A stretch of 64,000 nucleotides of DNA from NCBI RefSeq assembly GCF_900100705.1, contig NZ_FNCH01000018.1:36836-100835 (forward strand). The letters run 5' to 3'. This DNA is from Pedobacter terrae. GTDB lineage: Bacteria > Bacteroidota > Bacteroidia > Sphingobacteriales > Sphingobacteriaceae. Shown piece by piece: positions 18,915-28,506 of the stretch (position 1 is the stretch's first letter; the number at the start of each line of letters is the position of its first letter). The notes beneath the pieces were generated by a model, which saw only the letters and a program-made list of their open reading frames with translations, ran no database searches and was not told the DNA's origin. Both the position numbers and the translations under genes were made by a program.

Positions 18915-20294
18915 ATGAAATTAAAGCAAATATTGAAAGCATTTTTAGCTTTTGCTGCGGTCTTAATATTTATGGGCTGCAAAAAGGATAAGAACAATGA
19001 TTTTAAACTTGACAGTCAGGTTCAGCTCTTGTCTTATTCGATTAATGGTATTGCTGCTACTATCGACCAAAAAACGGGTACGATAAGTGTTAATGTTCCT
19101 TTTGGTACAGATATTTCAAGTTTGACACCGAAGGCGCAAATGCCAGATGGCGCAACAAGTTCCATGAATTTTGATAAGCCCATCAATTTTACGGGTGCCG
19201 TGGATTTCAGGGTAGTAAATGGAAATCTTTTCAAAGATTATTCCACAACGGTAAAAATTATTCCTCCACTCAAAAGCGTCTCTGTGGGCAGCTTAAAGGC
19301 ATCGATAAATCACGATAACCGTACTGCAACGTTAATTCTCCCCGACGGAACAGATTTAGTTGGAATTAAACCAGTCATAGAAGCAGAGCCAGATGTTGTG
19401 GTTAGTCCGCTAAGTGGCACAGCACAGGATTTCACTCAACCGGTAACCTACACGTTCACTAAAGGTAATTTTACCACAAGTTACCAGGTTACCTTCATCA
19501 GCAATTCCGTAAGTGAGTACGCATTTTTAGGTACAGCAAGTTCAAGATCGACAATAACCAACCCGGATGAAAAAGCAGCAAGTGACTGGTTTTTTGCTAC
19601 TTATCCTACTGCAGACTATATTTCATTCGGCGCATTGGAAACAGGTAAGCGTTTGTCTAACTATAAAGTGATTTGGTGGCATTACGATTCTACACAAGAT
19701 CTCCCTGCTCAGGCAACTAGTGCAGCCGTTATCAATGCGCTCAAGGCATACAGAAATGGAGGCGGAACTTTGCTGTTAACCTCTATGGCGGGTAGGTACG
19801 TAGAGGCATTAGGCGTGGTGCCGGCTGGTAAAGGGCCAAACAATGTTTTTGGAGATTTTGCCCTTGGCGCTGGTTTTATCGAAAACGGTAGCGATTGGGG
19901 TATCTCTTTCAAAGGCAAGGAATCGCATCCCCTCTTTCAGGGGCTGGAGACTTATGAAACTGGGAAAGCCAACCTTTTGCAAAAAGGAACATTCAGGCTT
20001 AACCATACAGCATGGTGGTTTCTTCCAGACTGGGGAGGTTACATGAATGGTGCAGGATGGCGTCAGCAGACAGGTGGTATAAACCTGGCATCTGAAGCAT
20101 GGGATGATAACCTGGACGGCCGCGTTGGCATCGCCGAATGGCCTCAGACAAACGGCTCTGGAAATGTCGTTGTTATCACTTTTGGTGCTTATGACTGGTA
20201 TTCTGAACCTCAAAATGGTGCATCTACCAACAACAGGTTTATTACCAATATTCGCAGACTCACCAAAAATGCGATCGACTATCTAAAAAAATAA
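18915..20294 (+). CDS. DUF4960-type surface lipoprotein of fructan locus
   Basis: 459 residues, lipobox FMGC near residue 22. The N-terminal part contains two beta-sandwich repeats of about 85 residues, each built as SYSINGIAATID...VPFGTDISSLTPKAQMPDGA and KASINHDNRTATLILPDGTDLVGIKPVI, resembling DUF5018. The C-terminal part (about 205-459) begins YAFLGTASSRSTITNPDEKAASDWFF and resembles DUF4960, which accompanies GH32 loci in Bacteroidota. It occupies the position of SusE/F surface glycan-binding proteins and is probably a fructan-binding lipoprotein. The glutamine amidotransferase-like look of the C-terminal domain (GGTLLLTSMAGRYVEALG) is noted without functional claim. Confidence 0.8.
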   Translation: MKLKQILKAFLAFAAVLIFMGCKKDKNNDFKLDSQVQLLSYSINGIAATIDQKTGTISVNVPFGTDISSLTPKAQMPDGATSSMNFDKPINFTGAVDFRVVNGNLFKDYSTTVKIIPPLKSVSVGSLKASINHDNRTATLILPDGTDLVGIKPVIEAEPDVVVSPLSGTAQDFTQPVTYTFTKGNFTTSYQVTFISNSVSEYAFLGTASSRSTITNPDEKAASDWFFATYPTADYISFGALETGKRLSNYKVIWWHYDSTQDLPAQATSAAVINALKAYRNGGGTLLLTSMAGRYVEALGVVPAGKGPNNVFGDFALGAGFIENGSDWGISFKGKESHPLFQGLETYETGKANLLQKGTFRLNHTAWWFLPDWGGYMNGAGWRQQTGGINLASEAWDDNLDGRVGIAEWPQTNGSGNVVVITFGAYDWYSEPQNGASTNNRFITNIRRLTKNAIDYLKK

Positions 20295-20319
20295 ATTCAC
20301 AATCAAATAGTGATATAAC

Positions 20320-21879
20320 ATGGCATTGAAAAGAATATTATTAGCAGGAATGGCGATATCGCTATTCCTCTCTTGCACCAAAGAAAAAACCTACGCTCCG
20401 GCGGAGCCTTTTAGCGAAGAGAAATTTAACATTTTCCCGAAACCACAAATAAGCCCGAATTCCACTACAGGCCAGTCAACAGGATGGGTTGGTGATGTGA
20501 TGCCTTCCTATGTGAACGGACAGTTCGAACTGTTTTTTCTGCACGATGATCCCGACCAGGTGAAGCAAAGCAGCACTGGTCAGCACGCTATCCACAAGCT
20601 GAGTTCTAAAAACCTGTTAGACTTCAGCTATGATGGCGAGATGATTCCTTATGGCAATAAATCTACCCAAGATAACCTCATTGGCACCGGGTCTATGGTA
20701 AAGGCTGGAAATACAAATTACTTTTACTATACAGGTTATAATGCAAACAACAGCTGGTTGCAGAATACCAACAGCGCATTGGTTTCAGCCAACACCCGCG
20801 AAGCGATTATGTATGCCACCAGCAGCACAACTACAGGCTGGACAAAGAAGGCTGGTTTTGCGCTGAAAGCGCCAGACGGTTATGCAACAACAGACTTTAG
20901 GGATCCTTATGTATTCTATAATACCGAGTTTTCCACCTATTGGATGATGGTGAGTGCTCAGAAAGACGGAAAGGGTGTGATTCTGGTTTACACCAGCACC
21001 GATCCGGCAACTGATAACTGGCAGTTAAGAGGACCTCTTTCTGTTGAAGGCGATTACCTGATGCTCGAATGTGCGGATGTTTTCAAAATTGATGACAAAT
21101 ATTTTATGCTTTTTGCAGAAGATTGGAGCACAAGCCCGGGAACCCATTACAGGGTTGCATCCTCTTCAGCAGGGCCATGGTTCAAACCAGCAGACGGAAT
21201 GGATATGTTTGACGGGCATCAGTTTTATGCCGGTAAAACGGCAAGCAACGGTACTGAACGTTATGCTTTCGGCTGGGCACACCGCCGCAATCCGGAAAAC
21301 GATAATGGTGTTCGTACGTGGGGAGGAAACCTCATCAGCCAGCAAATTACTAAGCTGGGCAATGATAAACTTGCGGTAAAAGCTCCAAGTAGCGTGAAAA
21401 GTTATTTCAGTAAAGATGCCGATGCTATCGTTAGCGCTCAAACCGGCACCGTTAGCGGATCGGCTGGTAACTATACCCTAACCGGAAGCTCTTCAGCTTC
21501 AGGATATAGGTTTGCAGCCCTTAACGGAACAACTATGATTAAAGGAAAACTAGCTTTAAGCAATCTTAACGGAACAGCCTCTATAAACTTTAATGCAAAA
21601 ACTGACCTGAGCGGATCTTATCAGATCAGGTTCGAACCGGCATCAAAACGTATTGCAGGCTACAACAATGGCCAGGAGGTTACCCGTGTTCCATTTGTTT
21701 TCGAACAGGGAAAAACATACGACTTTAGTATTATCGTGGATGGATCGATCATCGTACTCTATCTTAACGATCAGGTGGCATTAACAAACAGAAGTTACAG
21801 TGCAAAAGGAACATCATGGTCGCTGACTGCGAATGGTTTAGAATTAAAAGTTACTAATCTGAAAGTATCAACCCATTAA
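20320..21879 (+). CDS. GH32 family lipoprotein, divergent fructan hydrolase
   Basis: 519 residues, lipobox SLFLSC (Cys19). The five-bladed propeller is recognisable: nucleophile region STGWVGDVMPSYVNG in place of canonical WMNDPNG with Asp kept, transition-state-stabiliser motif DFRDPYVFY, and acid/base region MLECADVF with Glu. The canonical Asn before the nucleophile Asp is missing. A C-terminal beta-sandwich of about 160 residues follows (GTVSGSAGNYTLTGSSSASGYRF). This type is found in Bacteroidota fructan loci and may be an exo-acting enzyme or surface fructan hydrolase. Directly downstream of the DUF4960 gene, probably one operon. Confidence 0.85.
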   Translation: MALKRILLAGMAISLFLSCTKEKTYAPAEPFSEEKFNIFPKPQISPNSTTGQSTGWVGDVMPSYVNGQFELFFLHDDPDQVKQSSTGQHAIHKLSSKNLLDFSYDGEMIPYGNKSTQDNLIGTGSMVKAGNTNYFYYTGYNANNSWLQNTNSALVSANTREAIMYATSSTTTGWTKKAGFALKAPDGYATTDFRDPYVFYNTEFSTYWMMVSAQKDGKGVILVYTSTDPATDNWQLRGPLSVEGDYLMLECADVFKIDDKYFMLFAEDWSTSPGTHYRVASSSAGPWFKPADGMDMFDGHQFYAGKTASNGTERYAFGWAHRRNPENDNGVRTWGGNLISQQITKLGNDKLAVKAPSSVKSYFSKDADAIVSAQTGTVSGSAGNYTLTGSSSASGYRFAALNGTTMIKGKLALSNLNGTASINFNAKTDLSGSYQIRFEPASKRIAGYNNGQEVTRVPFVFEQGKTYDFSIIVDGSIIVLYLNDQVALTNRSYSAKGTSWSLTANGLELKVTNLKVSTH

Positions 21880-21890
21880 TCGTCAGGATA

Positions 21891-23849
21891 ATGAATAATA
21901 AACCTCCTTATCGTTTTGATTTGAAGTGTATACTCGCACTGCTTTTATTGGTAAACAGTTATGTACACGGCCAGGAAATCGATAGAAAAACACAGGAATA
22001 CCGGCCTATGTATCATTTCAGTCCGGCAAAAGGATGGATGGGCGACCCTGACGGATTGGTTCATTATCATAATACTTACCATCTTTTTTGGTGGGGCCAT
22101 GCGGTTTCTAAGGATCTGGTTCACTGGCAGGAAATGCCAAGACCTATGAAAGAGGGAATGGGATTTTCTTACTTCAGCGGGTCGGTGGTTGTAGACAAAA
22201 TGAACACCGGAGGATTTGGAAAGAATAGTATGGTCGCTTTCTATACCAAACACCTTCCCGGTGATTCACTTCCTGAAACACAAGCCATTTCCATTAGCAA
22301 TAATGAGGGGCAAAGTTTCGAGTATTACCAAAAGAATCCAATTTTGGATATCAATAAAGTGTTTTTCAGGGATCCACAGGTTTTCTGGTATGAACAGGAT
22401 AAAAGCTGGAAGATGGTTGTTTCCAGACCTGATGTTCAGCAAATTCATATCTATCAGTCCAAAGACCTTAAAAACTGGATTTTTTGCAGCAAATTTGAAG
22501 GTTTGGGTGCCAAAAACTCATTCTGGGAATGTCCTGATCTTTTCGAACTTCCGGTTGAAGGAAGTAAAAAAAAGAAATGGGTGCTCATCATCGGACGAGG
22601 TCCGAATAGGGTACAGTATTTTGTGGGCGATTTTAATGGAAAAACTTTTGTAACAGATAAAAAGATCGCGGATTACCTGAGTTTTGGACAAGGTGTTAAA
22701 GGAACTATTTTTGAGGATTTTGAAGGTGAAAATTCAAAATGGCCGAAGTTTTTGGAAGATAATGACAACAAAGCATCTGGCGCCACTGATTATTTAGGTA
22801 AACATTATCTCAGTACTGCAAACGTTAGTTCATCAGTTTTCCGGTCAAAATCTCAGGCTTTCACCATCAGCACTAAAGCCATCAATTTTTTGATCATGGG
22901 CGGAAATCATCAGGATAGTACCTGTGTGAACCTTTTGGTAGATGGTAAGGTAGTGAGGACAACTAGTGGTGATAATACTAAGGTATTTAAATGGAACGGA
23001 TGGGATGTACGCCCCTGGATGGGTAAAAAAGCACAGCTGGAGCTAGTAGACTTGAGCAAAGATACCACTACCGGGTTCATCGCAATTGATCATGTTACTT
23101 TTTCTGACCAATTAAGCAATCAACATCTTGAACATGCTTTATGGCTGGATTATGGACCTGATTATTATGCTACCAGAACCTGGAGAGATTATGACAACAA
23201 AAATGGCCTGGCCGACACCGTTCATGCGATAGGCTGGATGGGAAACTGGGATTATGCAGGCAAGGCACCATCCAAATGGGGAAAGGGGTTTCAATCTATT
23301 CCAAGGGTGATGACTTTGAGAGAATCGCCATCCGGATTTAGGGTTTTTCAGCAGCCGATACCGCAGCTTACTCAGCTTCGCGACAGCGGCATTCGTCAAC
23401 AGTTACAGCTGCAAGGTTTGCAGGCCATAAAAAACTTTAAGCCTGAGGTAAACTCTTATGAACTTGATGCCACGTTCACCGCTGGTACCGCTAAGGCATT
23501 TGGATTGAACCTATTCGTTGGTGAAGGGAGAAAATTAGAACTCAGGTATGATCCGCAGCTTGGTGAACTTACCTTAGACCGGCGCAACTGTACCAATTTC
23601 ACTACCGATACGGCTTTTACAAAATCGTTTGCAAAAAAGTATGCCGTACCTTTAGCTTTGGATAATGAAAAACTTCGTTTACATATCTTTATTGATCGTT
23701 CCTCAATTGAAATATTCGCAAATGGCGGAGAAAAAGTGGTAAGTGCCACAACATTTGCTGCTGACACTCAACTTGGTCTGGAAACTTTTTCGGAGGGTGG
23801 TAATACAACATTAAATATCCAGGCTTGGAAACTCAAAAGCATATGGTAA
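21891..23849 (+). CDS. GH32 enzyme with large internal insertion (levanase/fructanase type)
   Basis: 652 residues with signal peptide (ALLLLVNSYVHGQ). Catalytic motifs are WMGDPDG (nucleophile Asp), FFRDPQVFW (stabiliser) and WECPDLFEL (acid/base Glu). Between the fourth and fifth propeller blades lies an insertion of about 130 residues, from FEDFEGENSKWPKF to GFIAIDHVTFSDQ, which looks like a jelly-roll carbohydrate-binding or levanase-type insert. After it the propeller resumes with YYATRTWRDYDN and GWMGNWDYAGKAPSKWGKG, and a C-terminal sandwich ends with DRSSIEIFANGGEKV. Ordinary GH32 enzymes are about 500 residues. Probably periplasmic or surface; substrate levan or inulin, not decidable from sequence. 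Confidence 0.93.
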   Translation: MNNKPPYRFDLKCILALLLLVNSYVHGQEIDRKTQEYRPMYHFSPAKGWMGDPDGLVHYHNTYHLFWWGHAVSKDLVHWQEMPRPMKEGMGFSYFSGSVVVDKMNTGGFGKNSMVAFYTKHLPGDSLPETQAISISNNEGQSFEYYQKNPILDINKVFFRDPQVFWYEQDKSWKMVVSRPDVQQIHIYQSKDLKNWIFCSKFEGLGAKNSFWECPDLFELPVEGSKKKKWVLIIGRGPNRVQYFVGDFNGKTFVTDKKIADYLSFGQGVKGTIFEDFEGENSKWPKFLEDNDNKASGATDYLGKHYLSTANVSSSVFRSKSQAFTISTKAINFLIMGGNHQDSTCVNLLVDGKVVRTTSGDNTKVFKWNGWDVRPWMGKKAQLELVDLSKDTTTGFIAIDHVTFSDQLSNQHLEHALWLDYGPDYYATRTWRDYDNKNGLADTVHAIGWMGNWDYAGKAPSKWGKGFQSIPRVMTLRESPSGFRVFQQPIPQLTQLRDSGIRQQLQLQGLQAIKNFKPEVNSYELDATFTAGTAKAFGLNLFVGEGRKLELRYDPQLGELTLDRRNCTNFTTDTAFTKSFAKKYAVPLALDNEKLRLHIFIDRSSIEIFANGGEKVVSATTFAADTQLGLETFSEGGNTTLNIQAWKLKSIW

Positions 23850-23885
23850 GCACTAATAATTTAATTATATTCTAAACTTACAGAA

Positions 23886-25406
23886 ATGGAAATAAAAAGA
23901 AATTTATACTTTGGTTTACTCATTGCATCTTTTTTTTATGGTTGCACATCGACGAGGATGGTGCATCAAAAAAGTGCAGATACCGAACCCTATCGCCCAG
24001 AATACCATTTTACACCTAAAGCCCATTGGATGAACGATCCAAATGGAATGGTCTATTTAAATGGAAAATACCATTTGTTTTTTCAGTACAATCCCGATTC
24101 CACTATTTGGGGTCCTATGCACTGGGCGCATGCAACCAGTAAGGATATGATCCACTGGGAGGAGCAACCAATCGCCCTGTATCCGGATAGCCTGGGCACA
24201 ATATTCTCCGGAAGTGCAGTAATAGACAAAGATAATACTGCAGGTTTTGGAAAAAATGCCATGGTGGCGATATTTACGCATCACAATAAGAAAATTGAAG
24301 ATCAGAAGACAGGACTTCACCAATATCAAAGTCTCGCTTATAGTCTTGATGAAGGCAAAACCTGGACGAAGTATAAAGGCAATCCGGTACTTCCAAATCC
24401 GGGCATCTGGGATTTCAGGGATCCGAAGGTGATGTGGCATGCCGCTACCGGGAAATGGATCATGACCTTAGCCACAAAAGACCGTATCACATTTTATTCC
24501 TCTCCCAATTTAAAGAAATGGACCAAGGAAAGTGAGTTTGGCGAAAAGCTGGGTGCCCACGGTGGCGTGTGGGAATGTCCGGACTTATTTCCACTTGAAT
24601 TTAATGGTAAAACACATTGGGTTCTTTTAGTAAGTATCAACCCGGGCGGGCCTAATGGTGGTTCAGCCACACAGTATTTCACCGGTAATTTTGACGGAAA
24701 AACTTTTAAACCAGATGCTGAAAAGCAAAAATGGATGGATTATGGTACGGACAATTATGCGGGTGTAACGTTCTCCAATACAGGAACGAGAAAAATCCTG
24801 ATGGGATGGATGAATAATTGGAACTACGCCAACGTGGTACCGACTAAGGCCTGGCGTGGCGCTATGACCATCCCGAGAGAATTATCACTTGAAAATGTTG
24901 GGGACGAGCTTTACCTTCGTTCGGTTCCTGTAAAGGAAATTTTGCCATTGTTAAAGCCTGTTTATAAAAAAGGAATGGTTACTATTGATCAGGAGATTGA
25001 CCTTTCTGCATATGCCAGGCCTCTGGATGGAAAGTTTAAACTTGATATTAGCCTGGAAAATGCCAGCGACTTTAATGTTGTATTATCGAACGTTAGCGGA
25101 CAAAAGCTGATTATAGGCTACGATAAAAAGAACAACAGTTACTTTATCGACCGGACACTATCTGGTGAAACATCATTTGAAAAAGGATTTGCCAAAAAAC
25201 ATATTGCACCCAGGTTACTGGCCAATAAGGAAATCCATATCAGCTTAATTCTGGATGTAGCATCCATTGAACTTTTTGCCGACAACGGATTAACCGTGAT
25301 GACAGATATCTTCTTTCCGGATAGCGCTATTAACACGATCAAAATTCAAAGCAAAGCCGTTAATAAGTTAACCAGTCTATCGCTGTCAAAGATTGATAAG
25401 AAGTAA
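23886..25406 (+). CDS. GH32 lipoprotein, fructanase/invertase type
   Basis: 506 residues, lipobox FFYGC (Cys about 20). Canonical GH32 motifs are all present: HWMNDPNGMVY with nucleophile Asp, WDFRDPKVMW and VWECPDLFPLE with acid/base Glu. GWMNNWNYANVVPTKAWRGAMTIPREL closes the propeller, and a C-terminal sandwich contains DVASIELFADNG. It would release fructose from the non-reducing end of fructans or sucrose-like oligosaccharides. It is the last gene of the block; a short hairpin follows. Three GH32 genes in a row suggest division of labour between endo- and exo-acting enzymes. Confidence 0.95.
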   Translation: MEIKRNLYFGLLIASFFYGCTSTRMVHQKSADTEPYRPEYHFTPKAHWMNDPNGMVYLNGKYHLFFQYNPDSTIWGPMHWAHATSKDMIHWEEQPIALYPDSLGTIFSGSAVIDKDNTAGFGKNAMVAIFTHHNKKIEDQKTGLHQYQSLAYSLDEGKTWTKYKGNPVLPNPGIWDFRDPKVMWHAATGKWIMTLATKDRITFYSSPNLKKWTKESEFGEKLGAHGGVWECPDLFPLEFNGKTHWVLLVSINPGGPNGGSATQYFTGNFDGKTFKPDAEKQKWMDYGTDNYAGVTFSNTGTRKILMGWMNNWNYANVVPTKAWRGAMTIPRELSLENVGDELYLRSVPVKEILPLLKPVYKKGMVTIDQEIDLSAYARPLDGKFKLDISLENASDFNVVLSNVSGQKLIIGYDKKNNSYFIDRTLSGETSFEKGFAKKHIAPRLLANKEIHISLILDVASIELFADNGLTVMTDIFFPDSAINTIKIQSKAVNKLTSLSLSKIDKK

Positions 25407-25423
25407 TTAAAATAGTATAGGAG

Positions 25424-25458
25424 CCTGTGTGAATTTGATTTTTCTTCACAGGGATTTT
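25424..25458 (+). terminator. Likely terminator of the fructan operon
   Basis: TGTGAA and TTCACA arms flank an 11-nt T-rich loop, with CC/GG at the outer ends after a two-base bulge, about 20 bp after the last GH32 stop, followed by a T-rich stretch. An imperfect but plausible rho-independent terminator. Confidence 0.5.
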
Positions 25459-25607
25459 ATTAATAAAAGCTTAGTAAATCAACTAAAATAGTGCCTGTTC
25501 TTAGTGTTGCTATTTTAGTTATTCAGGCTAGCACTGCAATACTCATATCTTTAGCTTAAAGGAATTAAGCCTGGGTTTAATTCCTTTAATTAATCAGCCT
25601 TTTATGA

Positions 25608-26052
25608 AAAACTGCAGTTACCCGTGATATTGAGCATGAAATTGTACCCATGGCAAAAGATCATAACCTTGCTATTTTTCCATGGAGCCCGCTCGCCGGA
25701 GGTTTTTTATCAGGCAAGTATACCTGCGATGGGACAAAAGACAACAACTCAAGGCGCGCCACTTTTGATTTTCCCCCAATTGATAAGGATAAAGCTTATG
25801 ACCTTGTTGATGTGATGAAAACGATCGGTGAGGCCTGCGAAGCAACCGTAGCGCAGGTTGCCCTGGCCTGGGTTAGGCAACAGCCTGGTGTAACCAGTAC
25901 CCTTATTGGGTGCCAGGAGTGTAGAACAACTGCAAGTGAATGTTCATTCAACCACCCTGACCCTAAGTGCTGAAGATATATTAAAAATACAGATAATTAG
26001 CGCATTAACCAGTCAATATCCAGGTTGGATGATTGAGAACCAGAATAGTTAG
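25608..26052 (+). pseudogene. Aldo/keto reductase C-terminal remnant, frameshifted
   Basis: Reading from just after a TGA gives VTRDIEHEIVPMAKDHNLA and FPWSPLAGGFLSGKYT, then VAQVALAWVRQQPGVTSTLIG, the C-terminal half of an aldo/keto reductase. Near 25908 one extra base shifts the frame; the family sequence resumes in the next frame as GARSVEQLQVNVHSTTLTLS and stops at 26052. The N-terminal half with the catalytic Tyr is absent. It is clearly a non-functional relic. Confidence 0.85.
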
Positions 26053-26454
26053 AAAAGCTAATGATATCCACAGCCTGGATAAGTCCAAAACGTGACAAGT
26101 ATTCCACTTTCTGATTATCCATTTTCATATTCTGCTTTTGGATTTGTCACAGCTCAAGATCGGCATTCTAAAAGTAGTTCAGGTTGGCGCCAGACGATTG
26201 CAAAAATTGAAAAATTGTTAATAAGCCTACCACCCGAATAGGGGGGATTACGTACTGTGATGAAGCCTCCAGGCAAAATCATGATGTAAACCTGGTATAT
26301 GGTTGTCTTTAACATTGTCTAAAAACACTAATTTTAATAGGTATTTCTAATAATAAATCTAAAGTTTTTTGAGTTTTTGACAGTGTATTTCCCTCGGCTT
26401 CAGTCTGGGTTATAAATATGCTCCTGATACAGATTCGATGTTCACGCATCTGGA

Positions 26455-26643
26455 GTTTCTCTTAAATATGACGATCTCAACCTTGATTTTCTCGAGGCTG
26501 TGTTTCGTCATGTCAATGAAGCTGAACTGATGAACTTATATTTCAACCAGCCCAGCCGGGCGGTATAACCGAAAGTAGGGTTTATATACGAATGGCTTAT
26601 GGCAAAAGAACTCCAACTAAATTTCGAGACTGGTGGTAACTAT
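26455..26643 (+). pseudogene. Possible Fic-family protein fragment
   Basis: One frame reads SLKYDDLNLDFLEAVF and, after an in-frame TAA, VGFIYEWLMAKELQL then GNY. This resembles the N-terminal helical region of Fic proteins (a YEWLTG-type motif followed by GNY). No catalytic HPFxxGNGR motif is present and a stop interrupts it, so it is a fragment at best. The match is from memory of the family and short. Confidence 0.35.
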
Positions 26644-26646
26644 TAA

Positions 26647-27009
26647 AAATTACATAGAGAAATCATTGGCAAAGTTAGTCGTTTAGAACAGCGGTATATT
26701 GAAGAGGAGATCGAAAGCGAGTTGTGTAAGAAGTATAAAGTGAAGTATGACGAAGAAAGGGACAACATTGAGCAAGATTTGATGAAATTGACTTCACAAG
26801 TGTCGAACCTCGAAAAATGCGTCCACCTGGCCATCAAATTCGCCGCTGAATTGCCTTTAAAGTAGCATTCTGGAGACTATCATACGAAGCGACAACTGCA
26901 ACAACATATGCTGTTTCCCTCAGGGATTACGTGCGACAAGAAAACGGACGAATGTCGAGCCAAGGAAATAAATTCTGTTTTTTTGTTTTGCTTATTTTCA
27001 GATTATTAA
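26647..27009 (+). pseudogene. Serine recombinase C-terminal remnant (copy 1)
   Basis: The frame reads LHREIIGKVSRLEQRYIEEE then KVKYDEERDNIEQDLMKLTS, VSNLEKCVHLAIKFAAELPL, a TAG, and continues in the same frame GDYHTKRQLQQHMLFPSGIT and CRAKEINSVF. This is the coiled-coil and C-terminal region of Bacteroidota large serine recombinases. The catalytic N-terminal domain is missing and an internal stop is present. It is homologous to the remnant at 62807-63295. Confidence 0.75.
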
Positions 27010-27021
27010 CACAAAAAAAAG

Positions 27022-27063
27022 AAAAGCGGAATACCCGATTTGTGTATCGAATATTCCGCTTTT
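27022..27063. terminator. Strong hairpin terminator, copy 1
   Basis: A perfect 12-bp stem (AAAAGCGGAATA / TATTCCGCTTTT) closes an 18-nt loop, with A-tract and T-tract on either side, so it can terminate in both directions. Nearly the same hairpin occurs at 63306-63347 beside tRNA-Met. Confidence 0.8.
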
Positions 27064-27354
27064 AATTACAGCAAATTACAAAAACAAACTATAAAAGTGG
27101 CAGGATAGGTAAAACAAATTGGTTTTTCCAAAATATATTGATATATCTGGAATATCTCAATATTCTTGAACAATTTGATCTTGAAAAGATTGTCAGGTCT
27201 TAATGGATTCTTCGCTAAAAGGAACTCTTCAATGCCGGATTAAAATGCCTTTAAGTCGATTGAAGATTGATTATTCGTTTTCAAGATTTTGTAATTTGAT
27301 AAAAGTTATCCACCTGATTCAATACATAGCAAAGTAGATAAGTAAAATTTAACC

Positions 27355-28425
27355 CTACACCCTGACCAGATTGCTTTCAGAAACTACAGGAAAGGAAACA
27401 AAAACTTCAAACCACCTGTCTTCAACGGTTTTTGCGTAATAAATGTGCGACTTAGGAAAAATACTCTCCAATCTCGAAGAAATATTTTCCAATCCCTTTT
27501 TTGTACTCACAATAGATGCAGAACGCCCCGCAATTAAGTTTCTGGTACTGTAGCACACCATTCCGTTTTCAACACTTACCGCTATTGTAGCTTCATTACC
27601 CTCTGCGCTAAGATCACCATGTTTAAATACATTTTCAACCAAGGTCAGCAGGATTAGGGGCAATGTTCTGGTTTGTGTATCAAAATCCGAAATTTTAAAA
27701 TTTATTTTTAGCTTATCAGCAAAACGCATCTGGTTCAGTCGGATGATATTTTCAGCTTGCTTGGTTTCTGCTAAAAGTAAACCATGCGCATCCATATTCT
27801 TATTCAAAGCAAAACTCATAATTTCAGATAAACGTAAAATAGCCTCTTCGGCAAGTGTCGCATCCTTCCGCGCTGCATACTTCACAAAATTAAGGGTATT
27901 GAAAAATAAATGCGGATTAATCTGTGAACGGAGAAAATCCCGCTCTAAGGTAACTAGCCTAACTTGCAGCCGCTCAATTTCTACTGCCTTCCTCATTTCA
28001 TCATTTTTTCCTTTAAGAAATGTTAACAGGAAATAGTATCCGCTGCCAAAAATAATAAATAGCGTTGCCCTGTAAAAAGAACCTACATAATATAGCCAGC
28101 TTAGCTGGGCCGGATGTCGTTGTCCGCGAAGGAAGTTCAGGATATGACTAAAAAGAATCGTCAGCAGGAAATAAATTCCAATCTCGAGAAGTAGCAATAA
28201 AACGAAATACCATATCCGCCTTACGTTTGGAAGGAAGTTAGGCATTACGAAAATTGCATGTGTATAAAACAAAGAGATGTTTAATGCATAAAATAAAATA
28301 TAATAATAGATGCTACTGAACTGGCCTTTCATTAAAGCAGATAGTATCACCTCATACAAAATATATACCCCCCAACAGATGAGATGCGTATTTATAATCT
28401 TTTTGTCTTCGGGTCTAATTTTCAT
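27355..28425 (-). CDS. LytS-type sensor histidine kinase
   Basis: Inner-membrane kinase of the His_kinase (PF06580) class. Four hydrophobic segments occupy the N-terminal third. A coiled stretch leads to the phospho-acceptor motif LRSQINPHLFFNTLNFVKYA with His about residue 172 of this start, and a reduced ATPase domain has LILLTLVENVFKHG. The open frame continues 23 codons further to 28494, but MKIRPEDKKIINTHLICWG gives the usual short N-terminus before helix 1, so I start there. It pairs with the LytTR regulator upstream on the same strand and borders the RiPP locus; the ligand is unknown. Confidence 0.88.
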   Translation of the reverse strand: MKIRPEDKKIINTHLICWGVYILYEVILSALMKGQFSSIYYYILFYALNISLFYTHAIFVMPNFLPNVRRIWYFVLLLLLEIGIYFLLTILFSHILNFLRGQRHPAQLSWLYYVGSFYRATLFIIFGSGYYFLLTFLKGKNDEMRKAVEIERLQVRLVTLERDFLRSQINPHLFFNTLNFVKYAARKDATLAEEAILRLSEIMSFALNKNMDAHGLLLAETKQAENIIRLNQMRFADKLKINFKISDFDTQTRTLPLILLTLVENVFKHGDLSAEGNEATIAVSVENGMVCYSTRNLIAGRSASIVSTKKGLENISSRLESIFPKSHIYYAKTVEDRWFEVFVSFPVVSESNLVRV

Positions 28426-28506
28426 ATAATAAATGGGTCTGTTGCTATAATAAATCTGCAAGGAGCGGTAATCTGAAATATCATTGGTATTCATCTCAAA
28501 AAAATT

